Source of the DNA: Candidatus Krumholzibacteriia bacterium
GTDB lineage: Bacteria > Krumholzibacteriota > Krumholzibacteriia > Krumholzibacteriales > Krumholzibacteriaceae
Assembly: GCA_028706585.1 (NCBI GenBank)
Contig: JAQTVX010000018.1
Span: 1 to 15,876, forward strand
DNA length: 15,876 nt
Direction of reading: 5' to 3'
This document shows, in pieces, positions 8,299-14,621 of this stretch (the first letter of the stretch is position 1; each line of letters starts with the position of its first letter). The position numbers and the translations under genes were made by a program. Below the pieces are notes generated by a model. The model had not been told where the DNA came from. It saw nothing but the letters and a program-made list of their open reading frames with translations, and ran no database searches.

Positions 8299-9275
8299 GT
8301 CTTCCCCTCCGCGGGCGGACTCGGCCGTTTCGATAAGCGCCGCCATATCCGGCCCCAGTCGATCCGTTGTCCGAACAATCCCTGCGGCCGGCTGATCATG
8401 ATGATGATCAGAAGAAGAGCGTAGATGACCATTCGATACTGCGCCACGGCGCGCAATGCCTCCGGCAGGATTGTCAGCAGCGCCGCCGCCAGAATCACCC
8501 CGGCGATGTTGCCCATCCCGCCGACCACGACCATGACCACGATCTCGAACGACCGCAGAAACCCGAACTGCGACGGATTGATATAAGTGACGAAATGGGC
8601 ATACAGTCCGCCGGCGATCCCGGCAAAGAAGGCCCCGGTGGTGAAGGCGATTATCTTGTACCGGGTGGCATCCACCCCCACCGCCTCGGCGGCGATCTCG
8701 TCATCCCGCACCGCGAGGAATCCCCTGCCGTAGGTCGAGCGGACGAGGTTCGCTATGGTGAAGATGACGATCGCCACGACCGCATAGACCCAGAAGAAAT
8801 TGGAGAGCTTGGCGATTCCGGTGAACCCTCGCGCCGCGCCCAGAAAGTTGAGGCTTTGAATAATGACCCGGATGATCTCGCCCAATCCCAGGGTGGTGAT
8901 CGCCAGGTAATCCCCTTTCAGGCGCAGGCTCGGTATCCCCACCAGCAGACCGAACACGGACGCCACGATCCCGCCGCATATCAAGGCGAGCGCAAACACC
9001 GGATAGCTGGCCGCCGTCCCCGGCGACACATGCAGCGACGTCGTTATCACGGCCGACGTATAGGCGCCAAGGGCCATGAAACCCGCGTGTCCGAGCGAAA
9101 ACTGTCCGGCGAAACCATTGATCAGATTCAGGCTCGAGGCGAGAATGACATTGATCCCGATATACATGATGATCTGAAAATAGTAGGGGCCGATGGAGCT
9201 CTGATACCTGGCGATGATCGCTGCGGCGACCAGCGCCAGAAGGAGATAGAGTTTGGATAGATGACGCTTCATCAT
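8295..9275 (-). CDS. livM: Branched-chain amino acid-type ABC transporter permease LivM
   Basis: This 326-residue inner-membrane permease should form the translocation channel with LivH. It has many hydrophobic segments and the LivM hallmark GFAGQFSLGHAGFMALGAY near residues 54-72, followed by PSLRLKGDYLAITTLGLGEI and the late GGMGNIAG motif that contacts the ATPase. It lacks the long N-terminal extension of Escherichia coli LivM, as many homologues do. Two ATG codons stand side by side (9275 and 9272) after a G-rich stretch, so the start is uncertain by one codon. It begins 3 bp after the livH stop and its TGA overlaps the livG ATG, so the genes are almost certainly co-transcribed. Confidence 0.93.
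   Translation of the reverse strand: MMKRHLSKLYLLLALVAAAIIARYQSSIGPYYFQIIMYIGINVILASSLNLINGFAGQFSLGHAGFMALGAYTSAVITTSLHVSPGTAASYPVFALALICGGIVASVFGLLVGIPSLRLKGDYLAITTLGLGEIIRVIIQSLNFLGAARGFTGIAKLSNFFWVYAVVAIVIFTIANLVRSTYGRGFLAVRDDEIAAEAVGVDATRYKIIAFTTGAFFAGIAGGLYAHFVTYINPSQFGFLRSFEIVVMVVVGGMGNIAGVILAAALLTILPEALRAVAQYRMVIYALLLIIIMISRPQGLFGQRIDWGRIWRRLSKRPSPPAEGKT
8304..8310 (-). promoter_or_regulatory. Ribosome binding site that sets the livG start
   Basis: Minus-strand GGAGGGG lies 5 nt before the ATG at 8298, within the 3' end of livM. It supports the short, overlapping livG start. Confidence 0.7.
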
Positions 9276-9278
9276 CCC

Positions 9279-10184
9279 CTACACTTTTTCGGCTTCGTGA
9301 CGGCCCAGGATTCCGGACGGCCGGAACAACAAGATCAAAATCAGAACGGCGAATGATATGGCATCGCGGTAGACCGGAGAGATGTATCCGGTCACGAGCG
9401 TCTCCAACAACCCGATGATGAGTCCGCCGACGACCGCGCCGGTCAGATTGCCGATCCCGCCCAACACGGCCGCGATGAAGGCCTTCAGTCCCGGGAAAAG
9501 CCCCATCAGGGGGTTGATGCTCGGGTAGACCGAACCGTACAGAATCGCCGCCGCGGCTGCGAGCCCCGACCCGAGCGCGAAGGTGAATGAGATCACCGAA
9601 TCGATATTGATCCCCATGAGGCTCGCCGCACGGTGATCGAACGATACCGCCCGCATCGCCGTCCCCATCCGGGTATGAAAGACGATGTACCGCAGCACGA
9701 TCATCAGCACCAGCGCCGTGCCGATCACAACCACGGAGTTGGAGCTGAGGACGAGATACCTGGAATTGACGATCATGATCGAGGGAATCAGTGCGGGAAA
9801 CGGCTTGGGATCGGGGCCGAACACCAGCTGCCCGCCGTATTCGAGAAACAGCGAGACCCCGATGGCGGTGATCAGCACGGTCAGCTTGGGGCGCGATCTC
9901 AGCGGCCGATAGGCCAGCTTTTCGATCGTGACCCCCAACAGAGCGCAGGCGGCCATGGAAATCACCATGACCAGAACGGCCGTCGCAAGTCCGGAGCCGC
10001 CGACCAGCGTGGCCACTACCGGGGCGACGAAGAACCCGACGAAGGCCCCGACCATGAAAACATCGCCGTGGGCGAAGTTGATGAACCGGAGGATGCCGTA
10101 AACCATGGTGTACCCCAACGCGATCAAGGCGTAGATACTCCCCATGGAGACGCCGTTGATGATCTGTTGGAGCAGTTCGCTCAT
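9279..10184 (-). CDS. livH: Branched-chain amino acid-type ABC transporter permease LivH
   Basis: This 301-residue inner-membrane permease is the partner of LivM. The N-terminus is textbook LivH: a short leader, then GVSMGSIYALIALGYTMVYG and RFINFAHGDVFMVGAF. The late motif GGIGNLTGAVVGGLIIGLLE is the family's cytoplasmic loop that docks to the ATPases. The length matches characterised LivH proteins of about 300 residues. The start follows a G-rich run (a weak Shine-Dalgarno) in the 20-bp gap after livJ; that gap also contains a 10-bp palindrome, CCGGCGCCGG (10190-10199), which could affect initiation. The next gene, livM, starts 3 bp after its TAG. Confidence 0.94.
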   Translation of the reverse strand: MSELLQQIINGVSMGSIYALIALGYTMVYGILRFINFAHGDVFMVGAFVGFFVAPVVATLVGGSGLATAVLVMVISMAACALLGVTIEKLAYRPLRSRPKLTVLITAIGVSLFLEYGGQLVFGPDPKPFPALIPSIMIVNSRYLVLSSNSVVVIGTALVLMIVLRYIVFHTRMGTAMRAVSFDHRAASLMGINIDSVISFTFALGSGLAAAAAILYGSVYPSINPLMGLFPGLKAFIAAVLGGIGNLTGAVVGGLIIGLLETLVTGYISPVYRDAISFAVLILILLFRPSGILGRHEAEKV

Positions 10185-10204
10185 GGCCCCCGGCGCCGGC
10201 TCGG

Positions 10205-11347
10205 CTACGGCTGGATGGTTTCCTTATAGGTCATCTCGCCGTTCACGACGGCGATGATGACGATCGGTTTGCGGGCGTTCCGATCGCTGTCGATTGTGAT
10301 GGTGCCGGTCACTCCTCGAAAATCACGGGTCGCGGTCAGCGCATCCCGGATTTTCGCTCCCTCGGTGCTCCCCGCCCGCTTGACCGCGTCGAACAGGATC
10401 AGGCCGGCGTCATATCCCAGCGCCGCGAAGGCATCCGGCTTGTCATCGTATCGGGCCGTATATTTGTGAACGAAATTCTGCACCACCGAATCGGGATCGT
10501 CCGCTGAATAGGCGGTGCTGTAGTACGTGTTATTCATCGAGGCGCCGCCTATCTCGACCAGCTTGGCCGAATCCCAGCCGTCGCCGCCGACAAACGGCAT
10601 GGTCATGTTCAATTCGCGGGCCTGCTTGACGATCAACGCCGCCTCGGTGTAGTACCCGGGGACGATGACAGCTTCCGGTTCGGTCGCCTTGAGAGCGGTC
10701 AACTGGGCCTTGAAATCGATATCGCCCTCGCTGTACGCCTGGGTTGCGATAATTTCTCCCCCCAGCTTCTGAAACGTCTCCTCGAAATACTGGGCCAGCC
10801 CGACGCTGTAGTCGTTCTTGATGTCCTTGAGGATGGCCGCCTTACGAATCCCCAGCGTGCTGAACGCGAACCGCGCCATTACCTCTCCCTGGAACGGATC
10901 GATATAGCAGACGCGGAAGATGTAGTCGCCCTTCTTGGTCACTTCCGGATTGGTGGAAGCGTTCGAAACCATCGGCACGCCGTTGGCCTGACAAATGGGG
11001 GCAGCCGCGAGACTGCGCGAGGACGACACCTCGCCGATGACCGCCTTGACGCGATCGCGGGTGATCAGCTTGGTGACTGCCGTGGCCGCCTCCTCGGGGC
11101 GCGACTGCGTGTCCTCGGTCAGGAGATGAATCTTCTTGCCGAGGACTCCTCCGGCGGCATTGATCTCGTCGACCGCCATCATCAGGCCGCGATGCGTGGA
11201 CTGCCCGAACGTGGCCGTAGTGCCGGTCATGGCCGAGTATTCGCCGATAAGGATTTCGCTGGTGTTGCCTCCGCCGCCGCATCCGATCCAGAGCCCGATG
11301 ACAACGAGAGCCGCTCCCAAAATCAGCCAGGCAATAAGTCTTCGCAT
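10205..11347 (-). CDS. livJ: Periplasmic substrate-binding protein, LivJ-like, probably lipid-anchored
   Basis: From the ATG at 11347 it encodes 380 residues of a type I periplasmic binding protein (Leu/Ile/Val-binding fold), the part that selects the cargo. A hydrophobic leader ends at IGC, with C23 followed by four Gly, which suggests a lipoprotein; however, the -3 position is Trp rather than Leu, Val or Ile, so lipidation is less sure. Family features include IGEYSAMTGTTATFGQ, the helix GLMMAVDEINAAGGVLGKKI, and GEVSSSRSLAAAPICQ with VSNASTNPE, which by eye aligns with the ligand-contacting region of LIV-binding protein. I rejected the longer frame from 11509 because the 54 added residues look non-coding and the 11347 start has its own leader and Shine-Dalgarno. 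As first gene of the operon it sets the specificity; amino acid cargo is likely but unproven. Confidence 0.92.
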   Translation of the reverse strand: MRRLIAWLILGAALVVIGLWIGCGGGGNTSEILIGEYSAMTGTTATFGQSTHRGLMMAVDEINAAGGVLGKKIHLLTEDTQSRPEEAATAVTKLITRDRVKAVIGEVSSSRSLAAAPICQANGVPMVSNASTNPEVTKKGDYIFRVCYIDPFQGEVMARFAFSTLGIRKAAILKDIKNDYSVGLAQYFEETFQKLGGEIIATQAYSEGDIDFKAQLTALKATEPEAVIVPGYYTEAALIVKQARELNMTMPFVGGDGWDSAKLVEIGGASMNNTYYSTAYSADDPDSVVQNFVHKYTARYDDKPDAFAALGYDAGLILFDAVKRAGSTEGAKIRDALTATRDFRGVTGTITIDSDRNARKPIVIIAVVNGEMTYKETIQP

Positions 11348-11353
11348 ACGCAC

Positions 11354-11363
11354 CCTTTCTCCT
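11354..11363 (-). promoter_or_regulatory. Ribosome binding site that sets the livJ start
   Basis: Minus-strand AGGAGAAAGG lies 6 nt before the ATG at 11347. It supports starting livJ directly before the lipoprotein-like leader. Confidence 0.7.
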
Positions 11364-11437
11364 CGATAGTGTAAATGGTTCCTGTGGAGAAGGTAATGGC
11401 CCTCTATAGGCTTTGACAAGCGGTTTCTATGGGCGAT

Positions 11438-11456
11438 GGGGCGCTCGCGGCGCCCC
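11438..11456. other. GC-rich stem-loop, 7-bp perfect stem
   Basis: GGGGCGC (11438-11444) pairs with GCGCCCC (11450-11456) around a TCGCG loop. There is no T-run on either side in either direction, so it does not look like an intrinsic terminator. It lies about 90 bp upstream of livJ and could be part of a leader or an operator; the role is unknown. Confidence 0.45.
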
Positions 11457-11565
11457 GCTCCTAATGGAAACCATGCCGAGGCAGCATCGTGGGCAATGAG
11501 CCACCGCACACCGCCATTCCCGAAGCCGAGATCGCGGCGGCATCAGCCGTGCTTGTGAAGCGCTA

Positions 11566-11594
11566 ATTCCATTGACGGCCGGATTCAATATGAT
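11566..11594 (+). promoter_or_regulatory. Weak candidate promoter for the SUMF1-domain lipoprotein gene
   Basis: A good -10 box TATGAT (11589-11594; 5 of 6) has ATTCCA (11566-11571; 3 of 6) 17 nt upstream. Transcription would begin near 11601, about 93 nt before the ATG. A TTGACG at 11572-11577 lies too close to the -10 box to serve as the -35 box. The weak -35 keeps confidence low. Confidence 0.3.
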
Positions 11595-11681
11595 ACCATG
11601 CCTCGCTTGAAGCACTCGCTATGAAGGCGCATTGGATCGCGCTGGGCGGCGGAAGCATGGAACTATTTGCATCTTGAGCCT

Positions 11682-11686
11682 GGAGG
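11682..11686 (+). promoter_or_regulatory. Ribosome binding site that sets the lipoprotein start
   Basis: GGAGG, extended as GGAGGAAGAG, lies 7 nt before the ATG at 11694. It supports that start over the in-frame TTG at 11667. Confidence 0.8.
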
Positions 11687-11693
11687 AAGAGCC

Positions 11694-12668
11694 ATGAAAT
11701 TCTGGAGAATGGATCTAAAGCACTTCGCTTTGGCGGCGGCGATATCGTCGGCGGTGCTGGCCGGCTGCGGCGACGACGACACGGTCAGGCCCAAGGCTTC
11801 GAAATACACTCCGCCCGAAGACTTCGTGTCGATCGCCGTGGACACGTTCGTGATGGGCAGCCCTTATTCTACGCACACGGTGATACTGACGACCCCGTTC
11901 TACATGCGCGATAAGGAAACAACGAATCTGGAGTACACGGAAATGCTCCAATGGGCTTACGATCGCGGCTACTGCACGGTGGAGAGCTATGTGGTAAAGG
12001 ACTCTCTGGACGGCTCGACGGAGACGCTGCTGTACATGAGCAGCGGCTCTTGCGCGATCTCCTTCAGCGCGGACACCTTCGCCGTCGCCGCTGGAATGGA
12101 GAATCGTCCGGTGAGATGCATGAGCTGGTACGGGGCGGCAGCCTATTGCGACTGGCTCAACATGAAGGAAGGCCTGTCGCGCGCCTACGATCATTCCACA
12201 TGGCAGTGCAACGGCAACGACCCTTACGGCGCCGAGGGCTTCCGCCTGCCGACCGAGGCGGAGTGGGAATACGCCTGCCGCGCCGGAACGACGACCCTGT
12301 TCAATACCGGTGATTGCCTCGATTCGGCGACGGATGCCAACTACAACGGCACGCAACCTTATTCCGGGTGCTCCGCGGGGCCGTACGTGGGAGACATAGT
12401 GGACGTGGGCAGCTACCTGCCCAATGGATTCGGCCTCTACGACATGCACGGCAATCTATGGGAATGGTGCAACGACTGGTACACGTTTGACGGCTACGCC
12501 GTCGACGCGACCGATCCAATAGGTCCGCTCGTCGGCGACTCTCGCATAGTCCGCGGCGGCTCCTGGAGCTACTCCGCCTCGCTTTGCACCTCGTCCGCGC
12601 GAAGCTGGAATCCTCCATCGGACACTATCTGGCTTCTCGGCTTCCGGCCGGTGATATCGGGAGAATGA
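11694..12668 (+). CDS. Lipoprotein with SUMF1 / FGE-sulfatase-like domain
   Basis: The 324-residue protein has a clear lipoprotein signal: hydrophobic leader, then LAGC with C25 as the lipidated residue, followed by an acidic GDDD linker. The rest is a formylglycine-generating-enzyme/SUMF1 (C-type-lectin-like) domain: an opening FVMGS (52-56), RCMSWYGAAAYCDWLN (141-156), RLPTEAEWEYACR (184-196), NGFGLYDMHGNLWEW (244-258), RGGSW (287-291) and LGFRP (315-319). By eye, human FGE GGSYMCHRSYC aligns here as GGSWSYSASLC, so the second catalytic Cys is kept (C298) and the first is Tyr (Y293). It therefore probably does not make formylglycine, and may serve as a binding or structural surface protein, as many SUMF1-domain lipoproteins seem to. 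No sulfatase gene is nearby. It converges with the methyltransferase gene with a 10-bp gap. Fold certain, role unknown. Confidence 0.9.
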   Translation: MKFWRMDLKHFALAAAISSAVLAGCGDDDTVRPKASKYTPPEDFVSIAVDTFVMGSPYSTHTVILTTPFYMRDKETTNLEYTEMLQWAYDRGYCTVESYVVKDSLDGSTETLLYMSSGSCAISFSADTFAVAAGMENRPVRCMSWYGAAAYCDWLNMKEGLSRAYDHSTWQCNGNDPYGAEGFRLPTEAEWEYACRAGTTTLFNTGDCLDSATDANYNGTQPYSGCSAGPYVGDIVDVGSYLPNGFGLYDMHGNLWEWCNDWYTFDGYAVDATDPIGPLVGDSRIVRGGSWSYSASLCTSSARSWNPPSDTIWLLGFRPVISGE

Positions 12669-12678
12669 CGGCCGGCCG

Positions 12679-13407
12679 CTACGCCGTCTCCGACGAGAAG
12701 ACATAACCTCTGTAGTGCCTGATCGCGGCGAGAGGTCTGTGTGAGTAGATCTCCTTGCGAGAGAACTTGGTCTGCGCTAATACGTTGAGAAATTCTGGAC
12801 GCCCACCGTAATAGACAATCCGGATAGGACGCGGGTTCTTCTCGAAATCCGCGCTGATATTACGCACGACCCGATTGGCAATTGGAACCTCGAATGGAGT
12901 GAAGAAGAAGAGAACAAGCGGCTCTTGGGGCAACTTGAACTCGGTTGCATCCATGCGTATTGACTGTACGGTGCGGCATTTTATCCGTCCCAGACGTTGC
13001 CATATCTTGATATTGATTTCGGCCGTGTGGTGAAGCGCAGGAGAGAGCTCGACCCCGATAACGTTGCTGTACGGATATTCTGAAGCGAGAAGCAGCACTC
13101 TTCCTTTTCCAGAGCCAAAATCGACGAAGGTATATTGAGAGTGATCTATCAATAGCGATTTGAGAATATGCTGGACGGCTATGACGGGAGTAGGTTCATA
13201 TTCTTTCGCTGTTTTCTTCTGAGTATCGCTGATGTCGAGTCTGGAGGGATAGATAATCCCGCTCGTATCAACCCCATACTTGCGATCGAACTGTCGATCA
13301 ATATTGAGCCTCATGCTTCGGCTCACCAGACGGTTCGGTATTTTGGCCAGAGTGTTGCCGAATCCGACCTCTCTGACCGACGTGGTGAATTTGGTTATTA
13401 TTTTCAT
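12679..13407 (-). CDS. Class I SAM-dependent methyltransferase, substrate unknown
   Basis: The 242-residue protein has a Rossmann-type methyltransferase core. Motif I is FVDFGSGKG (94-102), the acidic residue binding the SAM ribose is E120 in VIGVELSP, and the motif IV region is FFFTPFE (167-173). A preceding YEPTP (70-74) is often seen in uncharacterised bacterial methyltransferases of this kind; this is recalled, not searched. There is no signal peptide, so it should be cytosolic. The ATG at 13407 has no clear Shine-Dalgarno; M32 is an alternative, but the N-terminal residues look coding. The gene is AT-richer than its neighbours (hand counts of 60-bp lines: 30 and 27 G+C inside the gene, 17 across its start, against 37 in the reductase gene), suggesting acquisition by transfer. 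It has its own promoter, so it need not belong to the upstream lipid operon. Confidence 0.85.
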   Translation of the reverse strand: MKIITKFTTSVREVGFGNTLAKIPNRLVSRSMRLNIDRQFDRKYGVDTSGIIYPSRLDISDTQKKTAKEYEPTPVIAVQHILKSLLIDHSQYTFVDFGSGKGRVLLLASEYPYSNVIGVELSPALHHTAEINIKIWQRLGRIKCRTVQSIRMDATEFKLPQEPLVLFFFTPFEVPIANRVVRNISADFEKNPRPIRIVYYGGRPEFLNVLAQTKFSRKEIYSHRPLAAIRHYRGYVFSSETA

Positions 13408-13487
13408 ATAGTAATCTGGAAATCTAATAAGAACTCTGATTTTCCCCGGTTCTTCGCACCACTGCAGGAGTTACACCGCTTGACTAG

Positions 13488-13516
13488 ATTGTACTCCTTT
13501 CTCGGGCGCTTTGCAA
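13488..13516 (-). promoter_or_regulatory. Sigma70-type promoter for the methyltransferase gene
   Basis: Minus-strand TTGCAA (plus-strand 13511-13516; 4 of 6) is followed by a 17-nt spacer and TACAAT (plus-strand 13488-13493; 5 of 6). Transcription would start near 13481, leaving a leader of about 75 nt before the ATG at 13407. It lies in the 128-bp gap after the reductase gene, so the methyltransferase is probably transcribed separately. Confidence 0.6.
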
Positions 13517-13535
13517 GTACCAGCGACCCCCCGTG

Positions 13536-14618
13536 CTAACCGGTCACGCGAATGTATTCAGCCATCTTTCCGAAGTACGAGCGGACCGGAGGGGCTTCAA
13601 GACCGGTCACCTTCATGGCATTCGAGTTGTCGAAAGCGAGCTCGCCCGTTATAAACGGCATATAGAGCATGATTTCATTGAGCATGCCGATCTCCTTTTC
13701 GCCGAGCGCGCTTCTCATCTTCGAAACGCGCTCAATGAATTCCTCTGGAGGCACGATCGCAAACCTCTCCCTGCCGAAATGGCGGCTCGCGAGCTCACTG
13801 ATCTCCATGAGAGACACTGCGTTATTCGGACCCGCGGTCAAATGGTAGCACCCGCCGACGCTCGCCGGGTTACTTGAAATCAAATGCACGGCCTCGGTCA
13901 CGAAATCGACGGGGACGAGATCCATGGTGCTCGACGGATTTCCCGGCACCGCCTTCAGGAGCCCGAGCGAGTACATTCTCATCGCCCGGGAGAACCCGTT
14001 GAAGCTCGACGCGCGGCCCGTGCGCGAATCGCAGATGACTATGCTCGGCCTCAGAATTGCGATGGGGAGCTCACGCATGCTCTCGCGCACCAGCTCTTCC
14101 GCCTCCATCTTGCTCTGCTCATAGGTATTGTTGTGCTCCTGGCCTTGGTCGAGCTCGTCCTCGCGGATGACGCCCGTGCGCTTACCTGCCACGTACGCCG
14201 TGCCGATGTAATCGACCCGCCTGAGCGCGCCGCACGCTTTCCCGAAATCGAGAATGTTCCGCGTGCCGCCGAGGTTGTTTCTCCGGGCCTCATCGAGCTC
14301 GAGGTCGAAGCGCGCCGCGGCGGCGCAGTGAATGATATGCGAGACTCGCGAGACGAGATCGCCATAGCGCGATTCATCGAGCCCGAATCTCTCGAACGAG
14401 ACGTCCCCTTCCACGACCTCGATCCTCGCCGAGAAACGGCGCTCATCCCCCCCGGGATACAGCTTCGCAAGCGAGTCCTCGATTCTCTTCCCGGGATTCT
14501 CGCCGTGCTTGCCTCGCACGAGGAGCACGAGCCTCGCGTCGGAGCTTTCGAGCCACTTCTGGAGGAGGCTCGTCCCGATGTATCCCGTCGCCCCTGTGAG
14601 AAAAACGGTCTCATTCAT
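13536..14618 (-). CDS. NAD(P)-dependent extended SDR, thioester / fatty acyl-CoA reductase-like (NAD_binding_4 type)
   Basis: The 360-residue protein has an N-terminal dinucleotide-binding motif TGATGYIG (8-15), GDV at 71-73, and the active-site pair Y166 and K170 (TYEQSK), with T140 in IGTAYV probably the partner Ser/Thr. The layout (VFLTGATGYIG, then HCAAAARFD, NNLGGTRNIL, AYVAG and LRPSIV) is that of the male-sterility/thioester-reductase family, which reduces acyl thioesters to aldehydes or alcohols. It starts 3 bp after the acyl-CoA synthetase stop, with a GAAAGG Shine-Dalgarno abutting that stop, so the two are coupled; together they suggest fatty acid activation and reduction. It could instead be a sugar-epimerase-like or beta-keto (OleD-like) reductase; the by-eye resemblance favours acyl reduction. 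It is a single domain without the C-terminal sterile domain of eukaryotic fatty acyl-CoA reductases. Confidence 0.85.
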   Translation of the reverse strand: MNETVFLTGATGYIGTSLLQKWLESSDARLVLLVRGKHGENPGKRIEDSLAKLYPGGDERRFSARIEVVEGDVSFERFGLDESRYGDLVSRVSHIIHCAAAARFDLELDEARRNNLGGTRNILDFGKACGALRRVDYIGTAYVAGKRTGVIREDELDQGQEHNNTYEQSKMEAEELVRESMRELPIAILRPSIVICDSRTGRASSFNGFSRAMRMYSLGLLKAVPGNPSSTMDLVPVDFVTEAVHLISSNPASVGGCYHLTAGPNNAVSLMEISELASRHFGRERFAIVPPEEFIERVSKMRSALGEKEIGMLNEIMLYMPFITGELAFDNSNAMKVTGLEAPPVRSYFGKMAEYIRVTG

Positions 14619-14621
14619 CGT

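Larger units (their letters stand above)
11348..11693. other. Intergenic region between livJ and the SUMF1-domain lipoprotein gene
   Basis: About 346 bp between divergent genes. It contains the ribosome binding sites of both genes, a GC-rich stem-loop at 11438-11456 and a candidate promoter for the rightward gene at 11566-11594. I found no convincing promoter for the liv operon: minus-strand TTGTCA (plus-strand 11413-11418) has no good -10 box at the right distance. Short open frames exist (for example one ending at a TAA near 11565), but none has a start with a ribosome binding site or a recognisable sequence. Confidence 0.6.

Noticed and set aside
10190..10199. 10-bp palindrome CCGGCGCCGG between livJ and livH
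   Set aside because: With no loop it cannot form a normal hairpin, and such GC palindromes are expected by chance in this composition; mentioned only under livH.
11348..11509. Upstream in-frame extension of livJ by 54 codons
   Set aside because: The added residues are Arg/His-rich without family resemblance, and a good ribosome binding site plus signal sequence support the ATG at 11347.
11468..11565. Short open plus-strand stretch ending EIAAASAVLVKR before a TAA
   Set aside because: It looks slightly coding at the end, but has no start codon with a ribosome binding site and is too short to identify as a gene remnant.
12667..12688. 6-bp inverted repeat GACGGC/GCCGTC between the convergent lipoprotein and methyltransferase genes
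   Set aside because: The loop is 10 nt and no T-run follows on either strand, so it is too weak to call a bidirectional terminator.
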